Assembly: GCA_030693335.1 (NCBI GenBank)
Contig: JAUYAU010000004.1
Coordinates: forward strand, 271,482 to 335,481
Length of the DNA: 64,000 nucleotides
Origin: Sulfuricurvum sp.
GTDB taxonomy: Bacteria > Campylobacterota > Campylobacteria > Campylobacterales > Sulfurimonadaceae
Reading direction: 5' to 3'
Shown: piece by piece, positions 53,614 to 62,965 of the stretch
Position numbering within the stretch: the stretch's first letter is position 1
Layout of the letters: each line of letters opens with the position of its first letter
Position numbers and translations under genes: made by a program
The notes under the pieces: generated by a model
The model's database searches: none
What the model saw: only the letters and a program-made list of their open reading frames with translations
What the model was told of the DNA's origin: nothing

Positions 53614-54171
53614 TTAAACCGTTAGGATGTCTTGCTCTTTTGTTTTGAGCGAGTCATCGATTTTAGTGATAAATTTATCGGTAATTTTTTGGACTTTTTC
53701 CTGGGCTGCTTTTGATTCATCCGCAGTAACAAGTTTATCTTTTTCTAGCACCTTGATTTTGTCATTGGCTTTTTTACGGTCATTGCGAACAGCGACTTTT
53801 GCATCTTCAGCCATCCCTTTGGCTTTTTTAGCCGTTTCGTGACGTTGATCAACGGTCATCGGAGGGAAAAAGAGTTTAATCTCTGTTCCATTATTGTTAG
53901 GATTGACCCCGATATCTGCTTTTTGAATCGCTTTTTCGATGAGACTAAGCATTGACTTATCCCATGGAGAGATGGTGATGGTCGTAGCATCCGTTGCCAA
54001 TACGCTTGCCGCTTGCTCCAAGGGAACCATTGACCCGTAGCTGTCAACACGTACATTATCCAAAATCTTAGTCGTTACTCTTCCTGTACGCAGTGTGCGA
54101 AAGTTACTGAGCATATGCTCATGACTTCCTTGCATTTTTTCTTCACAAAATTGATACACTTCTTCTAACAT
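53614..54171 (-). CDS. frr: Ribosome recycling factor
   Basis: [80 protein letters not shown]. Confidence 0.97.
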   Translation of the reverse strand: MLEEVYQFCEEKMQGSHEHMLSNFRTLRTGRVTTKILDNVRVDSYGSMVPLEQAASVLATDATTITISPWDKSMLSLIEKAIQKADIGVNPNNNGTEIKLFFPPMTVDQRHETAKKAKGMAEDAKVAVRNDRKKANDKIKVLEKDKLVTADESKAAQEKVQKITDKFITKIDDSLKTKEQDILTV

Positions 54172-54185
54172 GAAATGTTCCCTTC

Positions 54186-54503
54186 TTATTTAGTAGTATT
54201 TATGTCATTAACGACGTTGATCGTTGGTGCAACAATTTGGGTTTTGTCTAACATAGAATCAACCACAGAGGCATTTTTTTGTTGAGCGTAAAAATATCCC
54301 AAAGCAATGGTGTTAACTACAAAAGTGAACCCGAGAAAAAAAGTAACCTTAGCCAAAAAGCTTCCAGGCCCTTTAGCGCCAAATACTGATTCGTTTGAGC
54401 CGCTGTAAGCACCCAAACCGATGCTAGAGCTTTTTTGTAAGAGTACAGCGATGACGATCATCACTACGAGTACGATTTGCACGATGAGCAGAATGCCTGT
54501 CAT
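54186..54503 (-). CDS. secG: Preprotein translocase subunit SecG
   Basis: VLLQKSSSIGLGAYSGSNESVFGAKGPGSFLAKVTFFLG. Confidence 0.92.
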   Translation of the reverse strand: MTGILLIVQIVLVVMIVIAVLLQKSSSIGLGAYSGSNESVFGAKGPGSFLAKVTFFLGFTFVVNTIALGYFYAQQKNASVVDSMLDKTQIVAPTINVVNDINTTK

Positions 54504-54560
54504 TATGAGTCCTTGTTTAGTATAAAAGTTCGCGATTATAGCACAGTGTTGATGAGCCCC

Positions 54561-55967
54561 TTATGAAAGAAGAAGCAAAATGCCCACGATGAGCATAATA
54601 CTTACCCCAAATATATCGATGTACCGCAGGAGGCTCTCCCCTTTTGTAGAACTTTTTTTGCGTAATGCTGTACCCAGTGCAGCGGTGATTGCAATCGTCA
54701 GCCCCATCCCAAGACTCATCACAACAGCACTTACGGCGCCTAGCCAAAACATCCCCATAGAGATGGCAAACAAAAAGACGACAATTGTTCCAGGACATGG
54801 GATAATCCCCGCACCTAATATCAGCATTAAGTCAGTGGAATTACTGGTTGTTTTACAGCTGTGGCATCCGCAACTGCTTAAATGCGGGGCAGTTGCACTG
54901 AAGTTCATCGCGGGTTTTTTAGGACGGTAAAATTGCCATTTTTGACGAGAGAGATACAATGCAATACCCAAAATCACCAATCCGCTAAACTTCGTCATGT
55001 ACAGCGATACATCACTGATGGTTTGCGAAAACATCGCGTGAACAAACCAATACAAAATCATCGTAAGGGCAAAGGCGCTTATTACATGGGTGGCGGCGAT
55101 CATGAGTGCGATCGTGATGCCGCGTGTGTAACTGCGATCGTTGGTACTAAAATAGGTGGCAACCAGCGTTTTTCCATGTCCCGGCCCCGCTGCATGAACG
55201 ATACCGTACAGCAGTGAGAAGAGCAAAATCGCACCGATGGTTTGAAAGCTTGGATGCTCTTGAGCTTCTGCCAACGCTCCGTGAATTTTTTCAGTAATGG
55301 TACGCAGACTTTGGCTAAAACCGCTTTGATTGCTTCTATTTTGAACATTACCGCCAAGCGGGGAGGCTAGTGCGATAGCTTGTGGGCGTATGAAGATGTC
55401 TAGGACACTTTGAGTAGATTGTCTGTTTTTCAGCGGGAGGAGTTTGACGTTTATTTGTACTGATTTGGGGGGATTTAGGTAAACGTTTTTGTCATTTAGG
55501 TGATAAATAATTCCATTATTGTACGCGGCATTGGTATCGTATGAAATACGTAAATGAGCCGCTTGTTTAATGGGTTCGTTCATGGGGACAGTGAAGCGGT
55601 AAATGACGAGCCCTTTTTCTTGTCGAACCGTAAAGTTTTTGAGTTCTTTGAGCCATATATTTCGGTTATTGATTTGCGGACGGATAAAAAATCCCATTTC
55701 TTTCATCGGCTCGATTGCTTTGTACACTTCATATTTTTCGGTGTTTTCGAATTGACCGTTTCGATTGAGATCAAAATCCCCCAGTATCATTTGGGAAAAC
55801 ATAGGGTCCAGTGTCCATTCGACATCGACGGAAGTGAGGGTGTTTTTTGAGACATTGAGATGCAAATGGGTGAGTATCTTGATATCGCCGTAACTGCATG
55901 CCAAGCATCCCCACCCAAGTGTGATCCAAGAGGAAAGTAAAATTATATATCGGAGCATAGGGGGCAT
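54561..55967 (-). CDS. DUF1007 + NicO-family transporter fusion (ZevA-ZevB-like)
   Basis: N-term DVEWTLDPMFSQMILGDFDLNRNGQFENTEK (DUF1007-like); C-term ILLFSLLYGIVHAAGPGHGKTLVATYF and LGAGIIPCPGTIVVFLFAISMG (NicO). Confidence 0.8.
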   Translation of the reverse strand: MPPMLRYIILLSSWITLGWGCLACSYGDIKILTHLHLNVSKNTLTSVDVEWTLDPMFSQMILGDFDLNRNGQFENTEKYEVYKAIEPMKEMGFFIRPQINNRNIWLKELKNFTVRQEKGLVIYRFTVPMNEPIKQAAHLRISYDTNAAYNNGIIYHLNDKNVYLNPPKSVQINVKLLPLKNRQSTQSVLDIFIRPQAIALASPLGGNVQNRSNQSGFSQSLRTITEKIHGALAEAQEHPSFQTIGAILLFSLLYGIVHAAGPGHGKTLVATYFSTNDRSYTRGITIALMIAATHVISAFALTMILYWFVHAMFSQTISDVSLYMTKFSGLVILGIALYLSRQKWQFYRPKKPAMNFSATAPHLSSCGCHSCKTTSNSTDLMLILGAGIIPCPGTIVVFLFAISMGMFWLGAVSAVVMSLGMGLTIAITAALGTALRKKSSTKGESLLRYIDIFGVSIMLIVGILLLLS

Positions 55968-56314
55968 TGTCCTTTATAGGTGATAGAGTTAATACGATAG
56001 CCGCTCAGGTTTGGAATGGGCGCCTCATCCAAACAGGTTATAGTGTGGCAGTATTGGCAAATAAAATGTGGATGCTGTTTTTCGCTAAGCTCAAAATAAC
56101 GTTTCCCCTCATCGGATTCGATCCCTTGGATAATTTCAGCTGCTTCAAACGTTTGCATGTTCCGATAAAATGTACTTTTATCAATCGTAGTGTCAAGTAA
56201 TGCGTATTCTTCAAAACTAATCGGATGCGCTTGAGATGAAAAAATCGACAGTATTTTTTTCCGTGGTGTTGTGAGCCGTAACCCATTGGTGGTTATTCTT
56301 TCATCGGGTGTCAT
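55943..56314 (-). CDS. Fur-family regulator (Zur candidate by context)
   Basis: TTPRKKILSIFSSQAHPISFEEYALL ... HPHFICQYCHTITCLD; ATG at 56314 preceded by AAGGAG; divergent from znuABC. Confidence 0.82.
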   Translation of the reverse strand: MTPDERITTNGLRLTTPRKKILSIFSSQAHPISFEEYALLDTTIDKSTFYRNMQTFEAAEIIQGIESDEGKRYFELSEKQHPHFICQYCHTITCLDEAPIPNLSGYRINSITYKGQCPLCSDI

Positions 56315-56344
56315 CTTGAAGCAACTCCTTGGATTTAAGCTTAT

Positions 56345-56361
56345 ATGCAACCTGGTTGCAT
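56345..56361. promoter_or_regulatory. 17-nt perfect palindrome, Zur operator candidate
   Basis: ATGCAACC-T-GGTTGCAT between the divergent fur-like gene and znuA. Confidence 0.6.
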
Positions 56362-56397
56362 TAGAATGTTATCAAAGTTATGCTTGAGGAAACTGAA

Positions 56398-57351
56398 ATG
56401 ATGAATACAAAGCGTTTGATAGGTATTGGTGGTATTATTTTTGCGGTGATAGCAGGAGCCGTTTTTTTTGGGACAAAAGTCCAGCCTATGAAAAACAAAA
56501 GCATTAAGCCTATGATCACTGTAAGTACATTTTCTCTTTATGAAGCATCTCGTGAAGTCGGTGGGGATTTGGTTGACGTAGAAGTTATCGTTCCGCTTGG
56601 AAATGATCCACATATGTTTTCCCCTAATCCAAAGCAGGTAGCCCAAATTTCAACATCGTCGCTTTTTGTTTACAATGGGGCAGGATTTGAGACATGGGCA
56701 GAAAACATTAAAAAAACATTACCGGCATCAACACATGTTATTGATATGAGTCAGTATGTAACGTTATACGCAAATCAAGAAAATACCCATGAGGATCACG
56801 AAGAACATGAACACCGTCATGGCGCATACGATCCGCATTATTGGCTGGATATAAATAATATGAGTAAAATGGTCAAAACGATGGAGGTTAAATTTTCTAA
56901 ATTAATCCCTAAAAAAGAGGCTGAATTTCATAAAAATGCGACTGCGTATTTAGCTAAATTGCAAACGTTAAAAACAGACTATACGACGGGACTTTCTGAG
57001 TGTAAAAATCGTACGTTGATCACCAATCACGATGCGTTTGGGTATCTGGCGCGTGCAAATAATTTGAAAAATATTTCGATCATCGGACTCTCATCAGATG
57101 AGCAACCCAGTGCAAAAATACTTTCAGAAGTGATTGCTTTGGTCAAAGAGCATGGGATAACAACGATCTTTTTTGAAGAGATGATCAACGATAATGTCGC
57201 ACAAACCATTGCGCGTGAAACAGGGGCAAAAGCGCAAGCGCTTCAACCGCTAGAGAATATTAGTGAAAATGAGTTAAAATCACATGAAACTTATGAGTCG
57301 ATCATGCGTACGAATCTCGCAAAATTGACCCAAGCAATGGAGTGTCGTTGA
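56398..57351 (+). CDS. znuA: Zinc ABC transporter substrate-binding protein
   Basis: PLGNDPHMFSPNPKQVAQI; His-rich loop HEDHEEHEHRHGAYDPHYWLD; TNHDAFGYLA. ORF opens at 56380; start 56398 has upstream GAGGA. Confidence 0.92.
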   Translation: MMNTKRLIGIGGIIFAVIAGAVFFGTKVQPMKNKSIKPMITVSTFSLYEASREVGGDLVDVEVIVPLGNDPHMFSPNPKQVAQISTSSLFVYNGAGFETWAENIKKTLPASTHVIDMSQYVTLYANQENTHEDHEEHEHRHGAYDPHYWLDINNMSKMVKTMEVKFSKLIPKKEAEFHKNATAYLAKLQTLKTDYTTGLSECKNRTLITNHDAFGYLARANNLKNISIIGLSSDEQPSAKILSEVIALVKEHGITTIFFEEMINDNVAQTIARETGAKAQALQPLENISENELKSHETYESIMRTNLAKLTQAMECR

Positions 57352-58103
57352 AATTTTCCCCGAGTCTTTTTGAATTTCACAATGTCACGTTGACCCGTCA
57401 AGACAATGAGATTTTAAAATCGGTTAACTGTACCGTTTTAAAGGGTGAGTATTGTGCGATCATCGGACCAAACGGAGGAGGGAAAACAACACTGATCCGA
57501 TTGCTGATGGGGCTTGATAAACCGACGTCAGGAACGATTAAATTGTTTGGGGTAGAACAACATCAATTTAAAGCATGGCACAAAATCGGTTATGTCCCCC
57601 AGCGCTCAGCTCTTGTAGATGCCAGTTTTCCTGCAACGGTGCGTGAGGTAGTTGCAATGGGACGTTATGCGCTTCGAGGGATATTGAGTTTTGAATCTGC
57701 CGAAGATAAACGTATTATAGAAGAATCGATGGAGCAAATGGCGGTGAGTGATTTGCGTGATCGGCTGATCGGTCATCTCTCAGGTGGACAGCGTCAGCGC
57801 GTTATGATTGCACGGGCATTGGCCTCTCATCCGGAAGTGCTCATTGTAGATGAACCTAACACGGGGGTTGACGTAGAGTCTCAGCACCGTTTTTATGAAC
57901 TGTTGCGTTCGTTGCACAAAACCAGAGGGATCAGCATTTTGTTTATTACGCATGATGTTGGCGTTATTGCCGAAGATATTTCGAAACTTTTTTTCGTAAA
58001 TCAAACTCTTTTGGTTTCTCAAACACCCCAAGAAATTGTGGGATGTGAATCGATCAGTCGTCTTTACGGCAATCCTTCTCATGTGCTTACACACAACCAC
58101 TAG
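57342..58103 (+). CDS. znuC: Zinc ABC transporter ATP-binding protein
   Basis: GPNGGGKTTLIRLLMGL; LSGGQRQRVMIARALASHPEVLIVDEP. Confidence 0.95.
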   Translation: MSLKFSPSLFEFHNVTLTRQDNEILKSVNCTVLKGEYCAIIGPNGGGKTTLIRLLMGLDKPTSGTIKLFGVEQHQFKAWHKIGYVPQRSALVDASFPATVREVVAMGRYALRGILSFESAEDKRIIEESMEQMAVSDLRDRLIGHLSGGQRQRVMIARALASHPEVLIVDEPNTGVDVESQHRFYELLRSLHKTRGISILFITHDVGVIAEDISKLFFVNQTLLVSQTPQEIVGCESISRLYGNPSHVLTHNH

Positions 58104-58112
58104 GATTACAGT

Positions 58113-58910
58113 ATGATTGAAATGTTGAATTATCCTTTCATGCAGCGTGCTTTCGCTGCAGGACTTATTATCGCAATTTTAGCAGCCATCAGCGGTTCAT
58201 TTATAGTATTACGCCGATATTCTCTTTTGAGTGAAACGCTTGCACACGTTTCTCTTGTCGGTGTTTCGATTGGTATACTCATCGGAAGCAACCCCCTATG
58301 GATGGCGATTATTGCTTCATTGGTGGCTTCATGGATGATTGAATACTTGCGAAGCGTTCATCACCTGTATTCAGATTCGATATTAGCGATCTTTTTGTCA
58401 GGCTCTTTGGCTTTGGCAATTATTATTGTTTCTTTGGCAGGATCTTTTAATGCATCGCTGTTTAGCTACCTCTTCGGTTCGATTCTCTCAGTAACGAATG
58501 AAGATTTGATTATCATGGCGATTGCAGGGACAGCAGGAATGGCACTGTTGCTCTTATTCTTCAAAGAGCTCTACTTTATTGCATTTGATGAAGAGGTTGC
58601 ACGCGCGAGTGGTATTCGTGTGGGACTGCTTAACTTTATGCTTGTGAGCGTCATCGCGGTCATCATCGCCCTCTCGATACGGGTTGTCGGGACACTGTTG
58701 ATCGGGGCATTGATGGTGATTCCTCCTGTTGCGGCAATACGTTTCGGATTGGGGTTTTTCAAAACGATGCTCCTTTCGATCGCGATTGCGCTAGTCAGCG
58801 TCATTATCGGCCTTAGTGCCTCTTTTTTCTTTTCGCTTCCTAGCGGTGCGGCAATCGTATTGTGTCTCTTGCTCTTTTTCATTGCCGCGTTGGTGATCAA
58901 TCTTCCATGA
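58113..58910 (+). CDS. znuB: Zinc ABC transporter permease
   Basis: ABC-3 permease: SGSFIVLRRYSLLSETLAHVSLVGV; FDEEVARASGIRVGLLNFMLV; GTLLIGALMVIPPVAAIRF. Confidence 0.94.
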   Translation: MIEMLNYPFMQRAFAAGLIIAILAAISGSFIVLRRYSLLSETLAHVSLVGVSIGILIGSNPLWMAIIASLVASWMIEYLRSVHHLYSDSILAIFLSGSLALAIIIVSLAGSFNASLFSYLFGSILSVTNEDLIIMAIAGTAGMALLLLFFKELYFIAFDEEVARASGIRVGLLNFMLVSVIAVIIALSIRVVGTLLIGALMVIPPVAAIRFGLGFFKTMLLSIAIALVSVIIGLSASFFFSLPSGAAIVLCLLLFFIAALVINLP

Positions 58911-59590
58911 GGGTACATGAAGAGTTTTCTCGTTATGCCTCCCAATACGCTACGCATAATCTCATTCAGACAAAAGTCGCGCAGAAGCTGGCGGAAGACA
59001 TCAACGATAAGCCTCGTAAAATTCTTGATCTCGGATGCGGTAACGGTACCCTTTTTTCCTGCATTGATTGGGAACCGGAACTTTTTGTCGGAGTGGATTT
59101 TTCGCAAGCGATGCTTTCCCATCATCCACGCGGCTCCAATGTCGCTTTGATGTTGGGGGATTTCAATGATCCTGCCCTTTATGGACAGCTTACTAAATTT
59201 ACTATTGATCGTATTTATTCCGCTTCTGCATTACAGTGGGCAGATGATTTGGACAATGTTTTCAACTCCATTTGTGCCTTAAACAGCTGTGTCTCTCTTG
59301 CCATATTCACCTCGGGAACTTTTCAAACTCTCTATGAAACAGCAGGACTTTCCCCTATTCTCAAATCTTCCGATGAGGTGATCGAGATCGCAAGCCGTCA
59401 TTTTGATGCCCAATTCGAGATTGTCCGCTATGTGCTGGAGTTTGATACGGTACGGGAGATGTTTCGCTATATCAAACGTAGTGGTGTCAGCGGTGGACGC
59501 AGAGTTCTTGATTTTACACAGACAAAACAACTGATGGAAAGCTATCCGTTGAATTATTTGGAGTTTGAGGTTGTGTTTATTACTACCTAA
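58907..59590 (+). CDS. bioC: BioC-like SAM methyltransferase (malonyl-ACP O-methyltransferase candidate)
   Basis: RVHEEFSRYASQYATHNLIQTKVAQKL; ILDLGCGNGTLF; SASALQWADDL; ATG overlaps the znuB stop (ATGA). Confidence 0.72.
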   Translation: MRVHEEFSRYASQYATHNLIQTKVAQKLAEDINDKPRKILDLGCGNGTLFSCIDWEPELFVGVDFSQAMLSHHPRGSNVALMLGDFNDPALYGQLTKFTIDRIYSASALQWADDLDNVFNSICALNSCVSLAIFTSGTFQTLYETAGLSPILKSSDEVIEIASRHFDAQFEIVRYVLEFDTVREMFRYIKRSGVSGGRRVLDFTQTKQLMESYPLNYLEFEVVFITT

Positions 59591-60840
59591 AATTTCATCT
59601 CACTAAACAGCGGTCTCTCTTTCGCAGCTTCATTCATACATTTTTTTCTCAATTCTTCCAACATAGTATAGATAGCCCCCTCTTTAGTGGGGCACAGTGA
59701 GAGCATGTCATCCAGCAGACATCCAAGTGCACGCACCTCAATCCTTTCAAACGCTTTTTGATGAGGTTCATAAAAGCTTGCTGCACCAAAATCACCTAAA
59801 TAGCAATTTTTTTCGTCATTGATGAGGATGTTGTGGGCATAAAGATCACCGTGCATGAGTCCGCGCGAATGCAGATGAGCAGCGGCGGAGGCGATTGCTT
59901 TTGCTACTGCTTGGATAGTTTCAATGCTAAATATCTTTCCTTCATGAAATGTGTCGCGCGTACAGGTTTCAAAATCGGGTGGTAACCCGAGGTTTTGATA
60001 AACAGCAGGGATATACTCCAGCAGTAGACCCAATTTGTCGTTTCCTTTAATTCTTGCCAAAACCTTGATCAGATTTGGATGCTCACCCGTGCTCATGCAG
60101 GCATTCATTTCATCATGGGCATAGCCGTCACTGGTTATCGCCCCTTTAAAGAGCTTGAGCGCGACATCTTTCTTGTGCATGTTGCAATAAGCTTTGAAAA
60201 TCTCACCCGAAGCACCTGAACCTAAAATCTCTTTGATATCCAATGCTTCATACTCTACCTCTTCAAGCGCAAATTTTTGGTTTCCACTGCAGGGATTGCC
60301 CGAAAATGCAAGCCAAGAGAGCTTTGGCAGATCAAATAACCATGTTGGGATCTCTTGGAGCTGATTGGCTGATAATCGCAACAGTTCAAGATTCCGACAC
60401 CGTGACATTTCGTCTGGAAGTTCTTTTATTTGATTTCCCGCCAGAGGAAACTTCTGAAGCTTGTGCAGTTTGCCAATTGAGTGTGGTAATTGAGTGAGTT
60501 TATTATCAGTCAGTATCAACCAGCGAATATTTAAAGGTAAAATGTCTTCGTCAAATTTCTCAATCTGGTTTGCTTTAAATCCCAACATAGTGAGGTTTTC
60601 ACACCCAATAAAAGAGGGGATATGAGAAAAGCGATTGTAAGAAAAAAAGGCGATTCTCAAGTTTCTAAGCTTGCTAAAGTCTTTAGGAAGAGACGTTAGA
60701 GCATTATGGCTCAAATCTAAGACTTCCAAAGTATCGGCTAATTCGAAGATTTCTTGGGGAAATTCAGTCAAGTTTTCACTAAGAGTGAGCCGTTTTATCC
60801 CTTTTAGTGCTCCGGTACGCAGTTGTGCTAACGTTTGCAT
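59587..60840 (-). CDS. Leucine-rich repeat + Ser/Thr protein-kinase-like fusion
   Basis: About 7 LRRs (LEVLDLSHNALTSLPKDFSKLRNLR...); kinase motifs LGSGASGEIF, VALKLF, HGDLYAHNIL, LGDFGAA. Confidence 0.88.
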   Translation of the reverse strand: MQTLAQLRTGALKGIKRLTLSENLTEFPQEIFELADTLEVLDLSHNALTSLPKDFSKLRNLRIAFFSYNRFSHIPSFIGCENLTMLGFKANQIEKFDEDILPLNIRWLILTDNKLTQLPHSIGKLHKLQKFPLAGNQIKELPDEMSRCRNLELLRLSANQLQEIPTWLFDLPKLSWLAFSGNPCSGNQKFALEEVEYEALDIKEILGSGASGEIFKAYCNMHKKDVALKLFKGAITSDGYAHDEMNACMSTGEHPNLIKVLARIKGNDKLGLLLEYIPAVYQNLGLPPDFETCTRDTFHEGKIFSIETIQAVAKAIASAAAHLHSRGLMHGDLYAHNILINDEKNCYLGDFGAASFYEPHQKAFERIEVRALGCLLDDMLSLCPTKEGAIYTMLEELRKKCMNEAAKERPLFSEMKF

Positions 60841-60960
60841 AATGCCCTTTTTGTTGAAATTTTATCCAATTGCAGCTTGGGCTATTTTTTGATCTCAATT
60901 CTTAAACCAATTTTACATCATATGCGTTATACTATACGCAATAAATGTGGGAGGTGCACG

Positions 60961-61335
60961 ATGCACAACATTGAAAAATATGACAACTTAAAAGATGTAA
61001 TGCCAAAATTGCAACCTGTTCTCGTAGAAGCAATTCAATCAGAGTTTTTAGAAATCAAAAAAATCAATAAAGAATGTGAAAAATACATTGCTTCATGCGT
61101 CCAGATGCCAGAACTTAAAAATGCTGAGTATGTCATTTTTTCCCACCATATCAAAAAGAATGAGCATAAATACGAGATATTTGTGTTTATCGATGGACAA
61201 GGAAATATTGTTCGGCATGTTACGGGTAGAGAGATGGAACTGTACGGCTTACTAGGATCGTGCACCAACTTGCATCTATCCGATGAATTTATTGAGTCTA
61301 AGAGCCATTGTGACACGGATGAATGCCGTCGTTAA
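60961..61335 (+). CDS. Uncharacterised small protein
   Basis: ATG at 60961 preceded by GGGAGGTG; 124 aa; no family recognised. Confidence 0.6.
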   Translation: MHNIEKYDNLKDVMPKLQPVLVEAIQSEFLEIKKINKECEKYIASCVQMPELKNAEYVIFSHHIKKNEHKYEIFVFIDGQGNIVRHVTGREMELYGLLGSCTNLHLSDEFIESKSHCDTDECRR

Positions 61336-62543
61336 GTTAGGTTTTTAAGGATCCCCTTGGCAGCAAATCGTCCGCTAGCAAAAGAAGCTGTCAATAAATA
61401 GCCTCCTGTCGGAGCATCCCAATCGAGCATTTCTCCTGCGCAATAGACATTTGGCAGACGGCAAAGCATCAAATCTTCAGTAAGTGCTTCGCGCTTCACT
61501 CCTCCTGAGGTACTAATCGCTTCCTCTATGGGTTGCATTCCCGTGAGTTTGATCGGATATTCTTTGATAAATGCCGCAATGCAAATAGGGTCAGACCATT
61601 TATCTTTAGGCAATGCTTCGCGAATGAGGGCTATTTTAACGCTGTCCAGTCCTGCTTTGCGCCAGATATTATTGATGGATTGTTTTCCTGATGGTGCCAA
61701 CAAAGCACGGAGTTTGTTGAGTGTTACATAAGGAAGCAGATCCAAATAAAGAGTAGCCTCACCATCAGAAACCACTTTCTCCCGCAGAGGACGGGATAAT
61801 GCATAGACTAAACCTCCTTCAATACCGTAGGTTGTCAAAATAGCTTCCGATGAGCTCTTTTGAATTTCGCCAGAGTCATTTTTAACCCAGCCTGCTATAT
61901 TTTTGAGCGGCTTGCCCAAATGGGAATCCATATGCTGAGACCATGTTGCTTTAAATCCGCAGTTTGAGGGTAATAATGGATTGATTGCGATATTCGATGA
62001 GGTTAAGATCTTGACCCATGCCCCATCTGATCCCAAACTAGGCCAGCTGGCACCGCCTAAAGCTAAGATGGTTGCATCTGGTGTGATGACTTTTTCGCCA
62101 TCAGCAGTTGAAAAACGTAAATCGCCATTAGTGGTAAAACCTTTCCAATAATGGTTGCAATGAACGCTAACTCCCCGTTTTTTCAAATTAGAGAGCCAAC
62201 GGCGAAGCAGTGGTGCGGCTTTCATCTCGGTTGGAAAGATGCGGCCGGATGTTCCGATGAATGAGGAAACGCCCAAGCTTTGCATCCATGACACGATGTC
62301 ATTAGGATTAAACTCATCAATCATCGGTTTGAGCCAATCACTATGATCGTAGCGCAGGATAAAATTAGGTAACGGTTCACTGTGGGTGATGTTTAATCCC
62401 CCCTTGCCTGCCATGAGAAACTTTCTCCCTACGGAAGCCTTTGCCTCAAAAAGATCTACCAATATGCCGTGTGCAGATAAAATATCGGCCGCCATTAACC
62501 CCGCCGGACCTGCCCCAATGATGACAACACGCTTAGAGTTCAA
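61332..62543 (-). CDS. BaiN/HI0933-family flavoprotein oxidoreductase
   Basis: VVIIGAGPAGLMAADILSAHGILVDLFEAKASVGRKFLMAGKGGLNITHSE; TSGGVKREAL; YCAGEMLDWDAPTGGYLLTASFASGR. Confidence 0.92.
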   Translation of the reverse strand: MNSKRVVIIGAGPAGLMAADILSAHGILVDLFEAKASVGRKFLMAGKGGLNITHSEPLPNFILRYDHSDWLKPMIDEFNPNDIVSWMQSLGVSSFIGTSGRIFPTEMKAAPLLRRWLSNLKKRGVSVHCNHYWKGFTTNGDLRFSTADGEKVITPDATILALGGASWPSLGSDGAWVKILTSSNIAINPLLPSNCGFKATWSQHMDSHLGKPLKNIAGWVKNDSGEIQKSSSEAILTTYGIEGGLVYALSRPLREKVVSDGEATLYLDLLPYVTLNKLRALLAPSGKQSINNIWRKAGLDSVKIALIREALPKDKWSDPICIAAFIKEYPIKLTGMQPIEEAISTSGGVKREALTEDLMLCRLPNVYCAGEMLDWDAPTGGYLLTASFASGRFAAKGILKNLT

Positions 62544-62965
62544 CGACTCTCGTTATTGAGATGTAAGAGATTCTCTTTTTCTAATGTATAGAGTTCATAC
62601 CGGATCTGTTTAAACCGTTCACTCAAAGCGGGCTCCACTATTTTATACAGTTCCTCTAAAACGCGCGCCGATTCTTGCCCTCTTTTATAGTTGGCGATCA
62701 ATATACTGCGTAAATCGGTGCGGTTCATTTCACTTTGCATGGTAGGGCGTAAAACATCGTTGACGCTGTCACGTGAGGCGAGGAGCGATTCGAGCGGTTC
62801 AATACGGCATTGATGTCGAAGTGTTTTGAGTGCAGTGGAGAGAGACTTGTCATTGTGAACATAGCGCGCTATATCCTCAATCACACGTATCCCCTCTTTG
62901 AGACGGTTGAGATTGGCATCCACCACTCGGAAAAGTTCCGAGGGGAGAGTGGTATTAGTCGTCAC
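62540..62965 (-). CDS. ThiD2-like domain protein (stand-alone)
   Basis: FRVVDANLNRLKEGIRVIEDIARYVHND...LKTLRHQCR...YKRGQESARVLEELYKI resembles the domain N-terminal to some ThiE proteins; likely GTG start at 62965 overlapping the upstream gene. Confidence 0.6.
   Translation of the reverse strand: MTTNTTLPSELFRVVDANLNRLKEGIRVIEDIARYVHNDKSLSTALKTLRHQCRIEPLESLLASRDSVNDVLRPTMQSEMNRTDLRSILIANYKRGQESARVLEELYKIVEPALSERFKQIRYELYTLEKENLLHLNNESR

Noticed and set aside
59587-60840. LRR-kinase as eukaryotic contamination
   Set aside because: It is embedded in a bacterial gene context with compact spacing and no introns; bacterial LRR-kinase proteins are known.
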